DNA from: Rhizoclosmatium globosum
Lineage: Eukaryota; Chytridiomycota; Chytridiomycetes; Chytridiales; Chytriomycetaceae
Reading direction: 5' to 3'
Assembly: GCA_002104985.1 (NCBI GenBank)
Contig: MCGO01000129.1
Span: 1 to 64,000 of the forward strand
Length of the DNA: 64,000 bases
Shown here: positions 46,084 to 58,074 of the stretch, one piece after another
Layout of the letters: the number at the start of each line of letters is the position of its first letter
How positions within the stretch are numbered: the stretch's first letter is position 1
Made by a program: the position numbers and the translations under genes
Notes under the pieces: model-generated
What the model saw: only the letters and a program-made list of their open reading frames with translations
Database searches by the model: none
Told to the model about the DNA's origin: nothing

Positions 46084-46417
46084 ATGAAAGACTTAACAAG
46101 TAAGTGATCCACGAAACACAAACAGATATAAGCTCATTCGAATGTACTTGGATAGTTCATCAAATCAAACAACCAAATCCAACATACAAATGCCAGGAAT
46201 GCCAGCAGCTCAGTCCCTCGAAAGCTTCGGTGCTCATGACCTGTTCCTTCAAGTCAAGTTTGCAAAGGAAGACAAGGCAGAGAAGAAAGATGGTTCCATC
46301 AACAGGTCCAATAAGTCTTCAAATGGATCTATCGCTGCTGAATCCGCAACCTCGAGAAAGGAATCCTCTATTTTGTTCAGCAGTACTCCACAGCCTCTTG
46401 GTGACCGTCACTTGTAA
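46084..46417 (+). CDS. Small uncharacterised protein, 78 aa (2 exons)
   Basis: Exon 46084-46099 (16 nt) and exon 46197-46417 join across a GTAAGT...CCAG intron of 97 nt, giving 237 nt in frame. The product is polar: LESFGAHDLFLQVKFAKED near the middle, then Lys/Ser-rich, ending LGDRHL. No family is recognised. An alternative is an unspliced 91-codon frame starting at 46142. It is transcribed divergently from the SNF2-RING gene, 267 bp away, and ends 125 bp before the stop of the hydrolase-like gene. Confidence 0.45.
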
Positions 46418-46542
46418 ATGACATTGTTTCGCATCCATTATCTTACTTTATAAATTAGGCATAGCAAAATAAACATTTGGTCTCATTCGCTATTAATTAT
46501 TTTCCAATTATAGTAACTTGTTTTGAACTACAATTACGACTT

Positions 46543-47403
46543 CTACTCCTCTTGAATAACGTTTGCCAACCATTCAGTCAAGATTTCAGCAAGGCCTTCA
46601 CTCAATGTGGAACTTGAGAGCGTTCCACTGACATCCCGTAAATGCTCAGTCATTCTGGGAATGACACACAAATCCACCTTATCAGCTTTCGGTAAGACTT
46701 CACGTACTCTTGCTTTTGTACATTGCTTTGCAGTATCGTGCTTAGTATCCAGAGCACCTCCTGCTACCAATACCCGACAATTGATATCCGCGCAACCTTT
46801 CAAAACGCTCTCGTCTTTCATTTCCTTGTACCATCTCAAAGGCACATTCCTGCCGAGCAATCCACCGCTTTTCACAACAGCAAGACCGTCATTTTTGGGA
46901 TCCGCCAACAGAGCATTCCATTCCGTCTTCGAAAGAGTTTCCCCAAATCCACCAATATAAATGATACCAGACACAAGGCGCTTCAACCCCACCGCTTTCA
47001 ACGCTTGAAAGACTGGACCCATGCCATAACTGCACTCGCCCGTTCCAACTAGAATGAAATTCGGGTAGGGTGAGAGAAATAGACTCGAAGTAGAGGTTTC
47101 GTAGACCCATTTAAGTGCAGACACGACTTGATCCACGTACCCCCCAAGTGTATGTGACTCCAGTTGGTCTTTATTCCAGCGGATTGTAGTGACATTGTTG
47201 TCTGCGAGGTGGTGTGAAAGTAGTTTGTGTGATTGCGTCGGATCAGAAGGTGAGACTGGGTTTGGGGAGGGAAGAAGGATGGCGACCAGTGGAACGGGCT
47301 GGATTTGAGGGTATGGACAGGTTAGAGTTCCATAGACTTCCTTGGTTCCTTGTGGGAAGGAGACGGACACTTCAAAGTGTCTCTGCGGTGATTTAGCAAA
47401 CAT
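46543..47403 (-). CDS. Alpha/beta-hydrolase-fold-like protein, 286 aa
   Basis: An intronless frame starting at the ATG at 47403. The pattern fits an alpha/beta hydrolase: an early beta strand LVAILLPSPNPVSPSDPT followed by a helix, then the TIRWNKDQLE region, then FILVGTGECSYGMGP at the nucleophile elbow (serine in ECSYG; the usual first Gly of GxSxG is Glu). Further on come RVLVAGGALDTKHD with a possible acidic residue and MTEHLRDVSG with a possible catalytic His. The substrate is unknown. The altered elbow leaves open whether it is active. Confidence 0.6.
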   Translation of the reverse strand: MFAKSPQRHFEVSVSFPQGTKEVYGTLTCPYPQIQPVPLVAILLPSPNPVSPSDPTQSHKLLSHHLADNNVTTIRWNKDQLESHTLGGYVDQVVSALKWVYETSTSSLFLSPYPNFILVGTGECSYGMGPVFQALKAVGLKRLVSGIIYIGGFGETLSKTEWNALLADPKNDGLAVVKSGGLLGRNVPLRWYKEMKDESVLKGCADINCRVLVAGGALDTKHDTAKQCTKARVREVLPKADKVDLCVIPRMTEHLRDVSGTLSSSTLSEGLAEILTEWLANVIQEE

Positions 47404-47653
47404 TTTCGCGTGCTTGGTTTTGATGGGCTGAAGAGGTTCATTATGTGAGATGTGAGATTATTATTAATGGCACATATTTATGAGTCATGGGCGGACAGTA
47501 TTCTGAACAACAGAAAGTCTGAGACCTGACCAGAAACTTATAATTATAGGCTTATGCCAAGCAATTTTAAAATGAGATTTTTGAAACAGTTCATGGAACA
47601 ATGTGGTGAATGATGCTGTGGTCAAGGCGAACAGAAACGAATCCAAAAACAAG

Positions 47654-48835
47654 ATGAGTGGAGTCCGAATCGACATCGCTGATTTGACAAGCCTCGACTG
47701 GATCCAACGGCACGTTCATCCCGCGGCAACCAGCGCTTCTCTCGCGCCTCTTTCGGATGCCGGCGGTCTCAGCGGAAAGATGCGCAAAGTTGAAATCACT
47801 TCAGATGACTCATCCACGCCATCAACCCTCATCCTCAAATCTTACACAAACTTGGAACGCAGCAAGACCCTTCAGCTTGCCCGTGAAGCTTTCTTTTATA
47901 ATGCTCTTGCTGCGAAGCTGGGCGGCGTCACTCCGAAGGTGTATCATGCATTTGGAGATATGGACACAGGCGAGAAGGTCATCCTGATGCAAGATCTGTC
48001 AAGCACGCACGTTCAAGCTGGTTACTTTTTTGGAAACTGTAGTCCGCATAACTGGGGAAAAGATTTAGTTGGCCTGACGGGAGGGCTGGACCAAAACAGT
48101 GAAGAACGTGTGGCTTTGACACGAACCATTGCATTGCATGCATTCAAAATCGCTGCAAAAATGAACTCAACGTTTTGGAAGGACAAGAGCTTGTTCAAAC
48201 ACTCATGGCTTCGAAGTGTTGGTTGGCTTCAAGGAAATGGCGAGACTGAATGGAAACAGCATCAAGAAACTGCTTTCAGAGCGTGGCGCGCTGAAAAGAG
48301 TAGAATTGATGAAGGAAAAGCTCAAGTGAAATGGGATTCGCGTCTGGTTGAAATTATGGACGCAAGCTTCGCAAAAACATCTTGGGATGCATTCCAAGAC
48401 CGTATACGCGCTCCCGATTATGCGTTCTCGCTTGTTCATGGTGATTACCATCCTTCTAATTTGATGTGGAGGAAAGAAAATGAGGAGCTCGTGTTGTTGG
48501 ATTGGGAAGTTGTTGGAGTTGGAAGTGGAGCACAAGATTGTGCTCAGTTTCTCATTTCTCACATGTATCCAAATGAGCGTCGTGATTGCGAGGATGAACT
48601 GCTCCGTGCGTATTATTCTGCACTGATTGTTGGTGGTGTCGACGAGAAGGATTATTCCTTTGACAGATGCAAAGCAGATTATGTGGCGGGTGGAGTTGCT
48701 CGATGGGTGTGGCTCCTTGGTATATTAACGTCTATGTGTCCTCCAGATTGGAACCAGTTCTTTCACGACCAATTGCTTGCGTTTGCATTGGATCATGGTG
48801 TTACAGCTGAAACCGTTGAAATGCCACGCGTTTAA
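47654..48835 (+). CDS. APH/ecdysteroid-kinase-like phosphotransferase, 393 aa
   Basis: A single frame; the first ATG giving the natural start (MSGVRIDIADL) is at 47654. The N-lobe has a TLILKSYTNLERSK stretch with the putative ATP-binding Lys and an REAFFYNALAAKL helix. The C-lobe has the Brenner-type catalytic motif VHGDYHPSNLMW (HGDxHxxN) and LLDWEVVGVGSGAQD in place of the DxD/DFG metal motif. This is the aminoglycoside-phosphotransferase/choline-kinase-like superfamily, closest in style to the EcKL/CHK group that phosphorylates small alcohols. The substrate is not predictable. It is divergent from the hydrolase-like gene, 250 bp away. Confidence 0.8.
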   Translation: MSGVRIDIADLTSLDWIQRHVHPAATSASLAPLSDAGGLSGKMRKVEITSDDSSTPSTLILKSYTNLERSKTLQLAREAFFYNALAAKLGGVTPKVYHAFGDMDTGEKVILMQDLSSTHVQAGYFFGNCSPHNWGKDLVGLTGGLDQNSEERVALTRTIALHAFKIAAKMNSTFWKDKSLFKHSWLRSVGWLQGNGETEWKQHQETAFRAWRAEKSRIDEGKAQVKWDSRLVEIMDASFAKTSWDAFQDRIRAPDYAFSLVHGDYHPSNLMWRKENEELVLLDWEVVGVGSGAQDCAQFLISHMYPNERRDCEDELLRAYYSALIVGGVDEKDYSFDRCKADYVAGGVARWVWLLGILTSMCPPDWNQFFHDQLLAFALDHGVTAETVEMPRV

Positions 48836-48969
48836 ATAAATTAGCCGTTCTTTATAAAAGAGTATCAATCGTAGGATGAAATCATACCGAAACAAATATA
48901 ACTTCACAAAAAGATAACAATCTCCCAAAAATATCAACCAACTCGACAAGTTACTTCTTGTCACCAAAA

Positions 48970-51900
48970 TTAGAGCAAAAACCAATATGTCATCATTCGG
49001 CCTTTGCCCTTGACTTCGATTTCCCCTCGTTCCTGTTTAACAAGAGTAAGCCTAGTGTCCAAAGACCATACCATTTACCTCAAATTCAAAAGAATCATCT
49101 TCTCCAAGAACCTGAATCGTCTGTGCCGATAATTGCACTTTTCCAGGAAGTCCTGTCGTACACATTCGTGATGCAGTGTTGACTGTATCACCAAACAGAC
49201 AGTATCGACTCATTCTAGTTCCAATCAATCCCTTTTCATCAAGACCGAGTGTCAGTAGATGCAACTTTTATAGAAACGATTTTAAAACACAAACCGCATT
49301 GATGGGTCCTGAATGTAAACCGATACGAAGTGAAATTTTGAGTTTCCCCACAATTTCTTCAAAGTCCATGAACATGACGAGCGCTTGTAACTCTGCGCAG
49401 CATTTGAGTGCTTGGGCTGCGCAGTTTGCGTATTCTTCTTTTGTTGCGTCGGCGGAAAGCGACAGACCTGCTGCTACCATGTACGTGTCGGAGACGCTTT
49501 CTACCTTGTACAGTAGAGGGTATTTTGCAATGATTTCGTCGAATTTGGTGTACAAGACGTTGAGGAGTTGGAGGATCTTGACAGATGAAATGTTTCCAAC
49601 GAGTGACTTGAACGCATAAATATCTATAGTTTGACAATTAGTACCGCTTTATAGCAACATAAAAAATATTACCTGTGAAGAACAAAGTCACACATTTGAA
49701 CTGCTCTGGTTCAGGAACCTGTCCCAACTCAATCTTTTCCATAATATGGGCTGGAAGCATCATTCCAAGTAAGTTCTGCGAAACAGCCGTATCAGCGCGA
49801 AGCTCTTCTGACTGTGTCTGGGTGTCAAGAAGCTCCTTCATGGCAGCGGCTTGGTCAATCTTGAGAGTCTCGATTTCCTCTTCATGGTCCTTCAAGAGCT
49901 CGGAAACTCGTCGGCGCTGTTCTTTGGATTTTTGGTTATACACGGATCGGTGTTGGCGTTTAAGTTCGCTGTGGACAATCTTATGGTGTGCGTGGATAGC
50001 CTTGATTCTTCCAGAGGCTTTTTGGAGGTTGGTCAAAGAAGATTTCGCAAAGAAGATGAAACAAACCAGCTTCATTTAGAATCGCATTGTCCTTCTCAAC
50101 GTCGACAACGATTTCTCCGTGTTCGTTGGTGTTGTCGTGAGAGTTGGGGCTTCCTACTTCGTCGTTTGTTTCTCTGTCAGATTCTCCTTCCTCGTAGAAT
50201 GTCATTGGTAATTCGACGTCGTCTTCTTCCGCTTCGTTATTGGCTGCATCTGATGAACCATCGCTCTGTTTAATTCGTTAGTAATCTTAGCTGATAGTGT
50301 TCAATACTCGCCTTTCGGAAAGTTACACGACATATGTAAAGGTTGTCATCGGCTACTTTCATTCTATCGCCCTTCACTGTGAGTGACAAAAGACCAGTAC
50401 CCTGTCTCTTTTCAGTGCGGTATCCATTACTTGAGACTTGCTTAATTGTGCTCTGGTTCAGTCCTGGAATCAAGTCTTCCACATACGCGTTGCCTCCGTT
50501 CTTGGTATTCTTGAATTCAAAGACTTCTTCCATGTTTTTCGTTGCGTAATTGACTTTGAAGGTTTTAGAGTCGAATATGATGTATCCAGAAGAGTTTGAC
50601 AGTTTGGAGGCTTTAATGAAACCAGCGAATGAGCGTTTTCCATCTGTGGTTGTGTTGTGCTTGACACAGAGAATAATTGGAATGACGTGACCGTCTTTGT
50701 GCAATCCCATTACTTGCTGGAATCTGTCAATAACCTGAAGCGACAGTTGGTTAATTGTATGGATTGCTTGCATCAAATCTTACTCTTGAAGCACCAGTTT
50801 CCAAATACTTTCGAAGAAAGTTATCATGCAAATCTGCAAAAGGCTGCGGAATGATGATGTTGATATTTTTTCCAACGACTTCGTTGTTCGAATATCCAAA
50901 CATGCGATTAAAGTGTTCGTTTATGAACTGGATATGACCAATTGTAGCTTTTTCGCCTGAAATTTTGATGACGGCATTGTCTTCAGAGGCGAGATTCATT
51001 TGATAATTGGAATCACTGTTTTTGACTTCCACTTGCTCCGTGTCACTCGACTTGTCATCGCCTTTTAGGAGAGGATGATCGCCGATTAACATCTGTTCCC
51101 AGGAGCGTATTATGGTTTTAGTTGTTTAGTCAAAGACAATGGAAAACTTTACCCGTTCTCTATTTTTCGAGGCCGCAATGTAGCTCTTGGCGACTGCGGC
51201 AGCTTGTTTTCTCTGAGACCTCTGAAGCGCAGCGTTAATGACTTTTTGCTGCTCCAGCACTCGAAGTGCTTCTTGCTTGTGCTTTTGGATTTCAAGGTTC
51301 ACCGCCATCTCGTCTACGCAAAAAGGGTTAGCTAGTACAAAACGTGTTTCAACAGCAGCTTACTTTCGATTTGAGCTTGCTTGGTGACCATCATAAATTC
51401 GTCAAGACGAAATTGGACGGCTATATCCTCAAGCTCTTCCATGTTGGAAATCTCAAGGTCGTTCACCTATATCAGTGTATTTTTATTTACAGGTCTTGGT
51501 TGTAAGCATAACCCACCTCACTCATTTGTCTGACTTTGATGAGTTGAAGCTCTCGGAGAAACTCGGATTCTACGTGGATTACAATTATTTAGTTTGGCTA
51601 CGCATACAAATAAGCAACCTTTCTGTTGTCGCATGGAAGCCATCTGCGCTTGGACCTCATTGTCTCTCTTGGCTCGGCGTTTTTGGTTTTTATCTTTAAT
51701 GTGCTGGATTTCAATAGCACGAATTTTAATAAAGGTTTCAGTCAATCTTTTTTGTGACATGAAGAGCTCGTTCCTAGAATGGGGGAGATTTTTTTTCAGT
51801 TCATTGTTATTGCCATTGTGAGGGATTTACACCCCAGACAAAGACGATTTTTTCCAGCTTACCTCTCTGAGGTATGTCTTTGTTCCATTTTGGCAGACCG

Positions 51901-52307
51901 GCCTTGAAATGCGGCTCGCTTTTGGCGCGTGCTGCTCTTGAACGCGGCTTCTCTTTCTCGCTGGTCTTCTTGGAATCGGATCAAGGACTTGATATTCGTT
52001 AATTTATCAATCAGTGCGTTGAGTTGTTCTTTGCGTTCCCAGGAGATGGCCGTGTCGAAAGCCGCTTCAATGTTGCGTTGCTCAAGAGATCCTTGTTCAA
52101 TCAGCTGTGTTCTTACGCGTTGGAGAGTATTCTCCATGTTGGCAGAATGGATTGTGGCTGTTCCGTAAATCAGCGACGCGTTATAACCGTGGGTGGTGTA
52201 CCTTCTTCATCGGCGAGCTTGACTAAGGCGTTTTGTGCCTTCAACTTTGCTTCCGTGACGCTTCTGCACCGCATCACGGCAGCTGTCTGACTGAACTTGG
52301 CCTCCAT
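48970..52307 (-). CDS. PAS-domain guanylate cyclase (class III), roughly 900-950 aa, multi-exon
   Basis: Starts at ATG 52307 and ends at 48970, with about ten short introns. Order: a coiled-coil N-terminal region over several exons (rich in Arg, Lys, Glu, Gln), a first PAS domain (HFNRMFGYSNNEVVGKNI, then HKDGHVIPI), a second PAS-like domain (GYIIFDSKTFKVNYATKNME), an acidic linker, a coiled coil, and the catalytic domain. The catalytic domain has LLGMMLPAHIMEKI, VTLFFTDIYAF (metal Asp), YKVESVSDTYMV (Glu for guanine, second metal Asp), LRIGLHSGPINA, and SRYCLFGDTVNTASRM (Cys for guanine; Asn/Arg transition-state pair). The Glu/Cys pair indicates GTP rather than ATP as substrate. No membrane segment is seen, so it is probably cytosolic. 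It ends with EVKGKGRMMTYW. Confidence 0.85.
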
Positions 52308-52618
52308 TTAGAATCAACTTTTGGTGCAGATATTTTGCGCCATTATTCCACGCGAAAATTCGTGATGGAAAAATGTTATGGCATTGTCTGGAACTCCTCT
52401 GATTTGATAGAAGAAGAATTAAAGAAGAGAGAGATTTCACAGATTGAAATGTATATGTATGGATTTGTTGACCACTGTGGAACAGTTGAAGGGATTGAGC
52501 TAGAGTTCTTTCGTCTGCAGAATAATGCGTACTATATGTACAGAGTATTTAAAGAGTATGATTACATCGTTATATACTATTCTTTCCCTCTCTTCTCTAT
52601 TTATTTATTTGACATAGA
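52308..52618. promoter_or_regulatory. Divergent promoter region between guanylate cyclase and Ski3 genes
   Basis: A 311-bp gap with no coding signal; both flanking genes start here in opposite directions. It is AT-rich toward the Ski3 start. No factor site was recognised. Confidence 0.45.
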
Positions 52619-55600
52619 ATGGACGATAAAGCGGCCAAGGCATCGCTCAAGACAGCCAAAGAAAGCATCACGAGCGACCCGAAGACCGCCAAGTCCCTGT
52701 GTTTGTCAGTGTTGACGTCGACCAACGTGTCGTCTGTTCTGCGGTTCAATGCGCTTCTTCTTGTCGCTCTTGCGCACCAGAACCTCGGCGAGGCGAAGGA
52801 GGCCGAGGCAAAGTACCGCCTTGCCGCCGCTGAGAACCCTGTTTCGCCGATGCCCTGGAATGTGCGTGTTTGTTTTTGTTTGTTTTGTTGTTTTGGTGGT
52901 TCGAAGTAGTGCTGAAACAACTTGAACCAACAAACAGGGCCTCGTTGCTCTCTTTGAAAAGACAAAGGACGACGATGCACTGGCAGATGCTCTTAAATCA
53001 CTTCGAGCAGTTCTGTCGCAAGCGTGCGTCTTCCCCTGGTCCTCTTTCTCTTTCTAGGACTGACACATCTAATACATAGCTCTCCAATCGATGCCAAAAA
53101 GTATGCCCAAGTATCATTCAAATTATTGGCTCTCTTGGATACGCAAGAAGACTGGATCGAGTCAATGAATGTTCTTGAGTCCCTACTTGATGCTGTCACT
53201 GATCCTCTCTCAACAAACTACTCTCCTGAATTGAACACTGAGATTGCATCCCACATTTCGTCATCCGGAGAGTCTTCAACACCGCAAATGTATTTGTTAT
53301 CTCGTCTTGTTACAGTCCAGGAAACGCATGATAAGGAAACTATGGATCGCGAAGTGGAACTGCGTCGACGCCGTCTTGGTGCTGCTGATTTGGCAACTAC
53401 AAGACGTATTGTTGAATCTGAAGTTGTTCAAAAGTCGAAGTTGCATGATTATTACCCGCAGTTAATTGACTTGGTCTCTGAAACTGATGCAGAATTGGTT
53501 CGACAGTTGAAAGTCAAGCTCCTCACGTTTCTTTCCAAGAAGATTAAGCATATTGCGGATGGAGATAAGAAAGCAAATGTTGTCGCTCAGATGCAAACAT
53601 TATCCGAGGACGTGATTTCTGTTGAAAACGACTCATTAGAGAAGGATTCGGTTGTTGCGTTCGAGTTTATGATAGCAACATCAGATTGTTTGTTTGGTAT
53701 GTGGATTGAGCATGTTAAACAATGGAATATTCATCTCATTTTGATAGATGACTATTCCTTGGAACTCCTAACACAAGCCTCAACCGCCTTCCCTTATTCT
53801 CCAATTGGGCTTGCCGCTTCTGGTTACATCAAAGCAAAGTCACCTGAATATACTATTGACGAAGCCCTCGATGACTTGAATGTTGGGCTATTCCTGATTT
53901 GTTATTTCCCTAATTTTCTATTTAGGAATCCTACGAAAATGATCCACAATCTCTTTTTACCGTTCACTCATTGGCAAAACTGTCCTTTCTCTCTCGAGAC
54001 TTTGATTCGTGCATTGTGTATTCCAAGAAAGCATCCTCCCTTTTAGCGCAAGTCCGAACCGAATACGGCATCGAGCTGAATCTAGTTGAATTGTCAACTG
54101 ACTCGACTCTCGCAAAAGCGTACGTCTCAATCGGACCTAAATTCCATCAAGACGCTGTAACGCTATACCGAAAGTTGATTGATCGAGACCCCAATAACCT
54201 TGACGCGTTGTACGGCCTCGCAACTGCATATGGAGTCGTTGATAAGCATCAAGAAGCGCTTGGATACCTTAATCAAGTCTTGGAACATGATCCTGAGAAT
54301 GTAGATGCTATCAGTGATATTGGGTGGACTTTGTTCCAAAGCGGAGGGGGTCTTGATGAGGCTTTAGAGTGGACGGTTCGTGCTTTGGATATGATTGATT
54401 GTGCAAAGACGCGTTTTCGGCTCGGGAAAGTTCAGTGGGCGCTTGAAAGGAAGGATGAAGCTTATACAAATTTCTTGGCTGCTGTCAAGATGGATTCAAC
54501 GATTCCTGGTGCTTTCACTGCGATCGGAAATTTCTGTTTGGAGGTGGATGGGAACCGAGGTCGTGCGAAAAAGTGTTTTGAGAAGGGGTTGGAGGTGGAT
54601 CCGAAAGATGAAGAGGCTGTTGTTGGACTTGTCAAGTTGATGTTGGAAGATGGAGATGTGGAGTCTGCCAAGAATGTGTTGATCGAGTTTTCGGGGCTGA
54701 GTTCCAGAAGTGCTGTTGTGTGGAGATACCTTGGATTCATTGCTTTGGTGGGTAGCGTGGTTTTCGAGGTTTATCGTACTAAGAATGCACACAGCAAAGT
54801 AACGACTTTGTCGATTCTATAACTTACTTTCAGACGTCTCTGCGTCTTGATACAAAGTCGGTCGCCTCATGGGAAGGACTGGGCGAGAGCTACGCCGAAG
54901 AAGGGAAATACATGGCTGCTCTCAAAGCATTCAAGCGAGCATTTGAGTTGGACCCAACACGACTCTTCTCCGTCTACCAAAGCGGACACATCAAAATGAA
55001 GCTTGGCCTCCAAAAAGACGCCATCACCGATTTCCGATTGGTTGAAGCGGCAATCAACGACGGAACAGCGTCTGGCTTTGCTATCCCTTGTTGGAAATCT
55101 ATGGCAGAGTGTTACCTTGCCTCAGCTCGAGACGAGTTTGCAGGCGGTGCCTACGGTGTATGCGTTGATAACTTGAACTTTGCTGTCAACTATTGCTTGA
55201 AAGTTGTTCAAAGTGGAAACGGGAATGGCTATCAAAGTATTTTCAAAATTTTTGGAGACGCTTGTATGGCGTTTTACGTTTATCGCAGTTCGCACTCTTC
55301 GCGGCTCTTGGATCTTGGAGCTATACAGCAGGGGTTGCAGTTGCTTGGTTGTGATGTCAGCAGTGAGCATGGAATGGTGCTGGCATTAGAGCTTTCCATC
55401 GCATCGTATAAGGTCGCAATCCACATTTGTGGACAGTTGGATGATTTTGCATCCTTGAATTCTGCATACCTACACGATCTGGCAATGTCCTACCACTACC
55501 TTCACGAGTTCAATTTGGAAAAAGAAACAAGTACAGATGAAAAGTACTTGAAACTGTGTTTGGCGAGTATGTGGAAGGCATTGCAAGCTGATCCCAACAA

Positions 55601-57901
55601 CGAACACTTGTGGAACTCTCTTGGTGTATTTGCATTGCGAGTCAACTCCAAAACCGCGCAACACGCTTTTATTAAAGCTGCGGAATTCAATGAAAAGGTA
55701 TTCTCTTTGTTTTTGGGTTTTCCTGGTGTGTAAGTCTTCCTCTTGTGTCAGATTTCAGATCCATGGACGAATCTTGGATACTTTTATTACTTCAATGGGG
55801 ACTTGGACCTTGCGAAGCTGTCATTTTCGCGAGCTCAGTTGATTGACCCTGAAAACTGTCTCAGTTGGTACGGACAAGCCCTCATCAACACGGTCACAAA
55901 CACCTCGGAATCGCTGGATCTTTTCGATCACGCCAATGATCTCGCTCAGGGACAGAACTTGGAAGTCTGTTACTCCTATGCTCTTTCAGAGTATCAACGT
56001 TTTGTTGTTGGAAATCTGGACCAAAGTGTTTTGGCGGCTCCTGTGTTCAGTATGCTCAAGTTTTGTGAAATTTGTGTGAACGATGCGTCTGGTTTTATTT
56101 TGTTGGGTCTTTTGAGGGAACAGCAAGGAGTTTGGGAAGAAGCTGTCAAGGCCTTTGGGAGAGCTGTCGAGATATTGAGAGAATCGGGCACTGGATTGGG
56201 TGAAGCGTTAAAGAATTATGCACGCAGTTTGTGTTCTGCTGGGTTATATGGCGATTCTATCGCTGTTTATGATGAAGTTTTTGCTGCGGAAGATGCAAGT
56301 GACGATGTTCTTGCTCGAGTTGGGTTTGGAGTCGCGTTGTTCTTCGAAGGTCGATTGGAGGACAGTTTGACTTGTTTCCAAGATGGATTGAACATGCTAG
56401 CAGCAGCAAAGGATGCAGATGTGCTTGTTCAAAACAAAGTTGGACTCCTTCTCAGTCAAGTTTTGTATGCACTGGGAACTGATGTTCATGTGGGGTTGGC
56501 GCGTGACCAGCTGATGGAATGGTAAGAATTAGAAATTGTTTTTGTGTGAATCCTGATCACAAAATGATAGTGTTCAACGTCCTGGTGGATTCCCTCGAGC
56601 CCTGATTTCTTTACTCGCCCTGGGAATAGTGTCGGGGAACAGTGATTTGGCACAAAGTGCGGCCGTGGAGCTGATCAAGGTCAAACCAGACGATTTGGTT
56701 GGATCTGAGGAAGATAGGAATGTGATTTTGAGTAGATACTTCTTGTTACAAGGAGCTTCGAAATTGAGTAGAGGGTTTTTGGCCAAGAACATTCACCAGA
56801 CTCCATGGAAAGCTCGCAACTGGTTACTTCTTGCTGAAAACATTTCCAGGTTTGGTGGTTCGACACATTCAACTGCTTTCTTAACATATTATGGCTAGGC
56901 ACGCTCCTGAAATCCAAGATCCTCTTATTACTATCGCCAAATCTGCATCAGTACTCCAGCATTCTCACACGCAGTTGGCCCCTATTTCTGGTCACGAGAA
57001 TGCCTCAATCCATCAATCTCTTGGCCATGCACTTTTGACCCGTTACACTGCCAACAAGAAACAATCTGCCCGGTCTTGCTTCCATTCAGCTGTTCGTGCC
57101 AACCCTTCAAACGCTCGTATGTGGCTTTCGCTGGGTCTTCACTTGCGTTCAACATCATCTGGTGACGACTTGTCTACGCCGGAAACAACAGACGAAGTCT
57201 TCAAAGCAACTGAAAACATTTGTCAAACTATTGTGTCGTTGGCTGATGTGACTCCATATGAAGTTTCGTGGGCGAACCTTCTTCTTGCTGATGCAAATAT
57301 TGTTCGTGGATTGGCGTTTATGGCTCTTGGACATGAAGATACTGCTAGACAAATTCTGCAGGGAGCTTTGGAAGTGACTGAGTCAGCGAGATTGGACTCT
57401 GAGTGTCCAGATAGACGGGTGATGGCGATGGGATATGCAGTTGGAGCCAGAGCTTTGTATGCTATGGGTGATGAAGCAACCGCGTTTGGGGCCTACCGCA
57501 ACGCGGTGATGTGCGTACCCGAATTTGTTCAAATGTGGGAAGAGCTTGCGGAAGCATACACAAACTCTGGAAGATTCCAACAAGCAATTAGTTCATTGAT
57601 CGCCGCATTATCATCTATTACAACTGATGTCGAAAAAGCTATTGTGCTTGCGCGTCTGTCAAAGGTTTATTTGATGGTAGAAGACGGAGAGGAGAGTTCG
57701 GCTGCTGTTTCTCAGTTGAAGGCTTTGGAAGCTACTGTTACCCAGTCTCCCAACAACAGACTCTTGAGTTGTGTATCGATGCTGAAATTTGGCAATGCAG
57801 GGGCTTTGAGTAGAGCAAAGAAGACTGTTGCTGCTGTTTTAGGGGAAGAGAATGATTGCGGTTGGGCTTTGTGGGTATCAGAGAAGTTTAACTTGCTTTG
57901 A
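52619..57901 (+). CDS. SKI3: Ski3/TTC37-like TPR scaffold of the Ski complex, about 1,600 aa, multi-exon
   Basis: The scaffold that joins Ski2 helicase and Ski8 and feeds mRNA to the cytoplasmic exosome. ATG at 52619, stop at 57901, about nine introns; early exons 52619-52861, 52938-53023, 53080-53696 and one from 53748 join in frame. TPR units occur throughout, for example an N-terminal ALAHQNLGEAKEAEAKYRLA, NLDALYGLATAYGVVDKHQE, a region with AFTAIGNFCLEVDGNRGRAK, GLGESYAEEGKYMAALKAFK, DPWTNLGYFYYFNGDLDLAK and VQMWEELAEAYTNSGRFQQA near the C-terminus. N-terminal TPRs followed by a long superhelix and this total length fit Ski3. Codon use matches the neighbours. Confidence 0.85.
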
Positions 57902-58074
57902 TGTTAGTAAAAACCTCGATTATGCCGTCGTCGCACCTTGTGTTACAACGCATAGACTTCAATTTCTCAAATCTATCGGATAATGACTCACCAGTCTTTG
58001 TCATAGATTGTCCGTTTTTGAATTTTTGAGCGACAATCTTCTTCAAGTCCCTCACATACTTGATAGCATTGAAT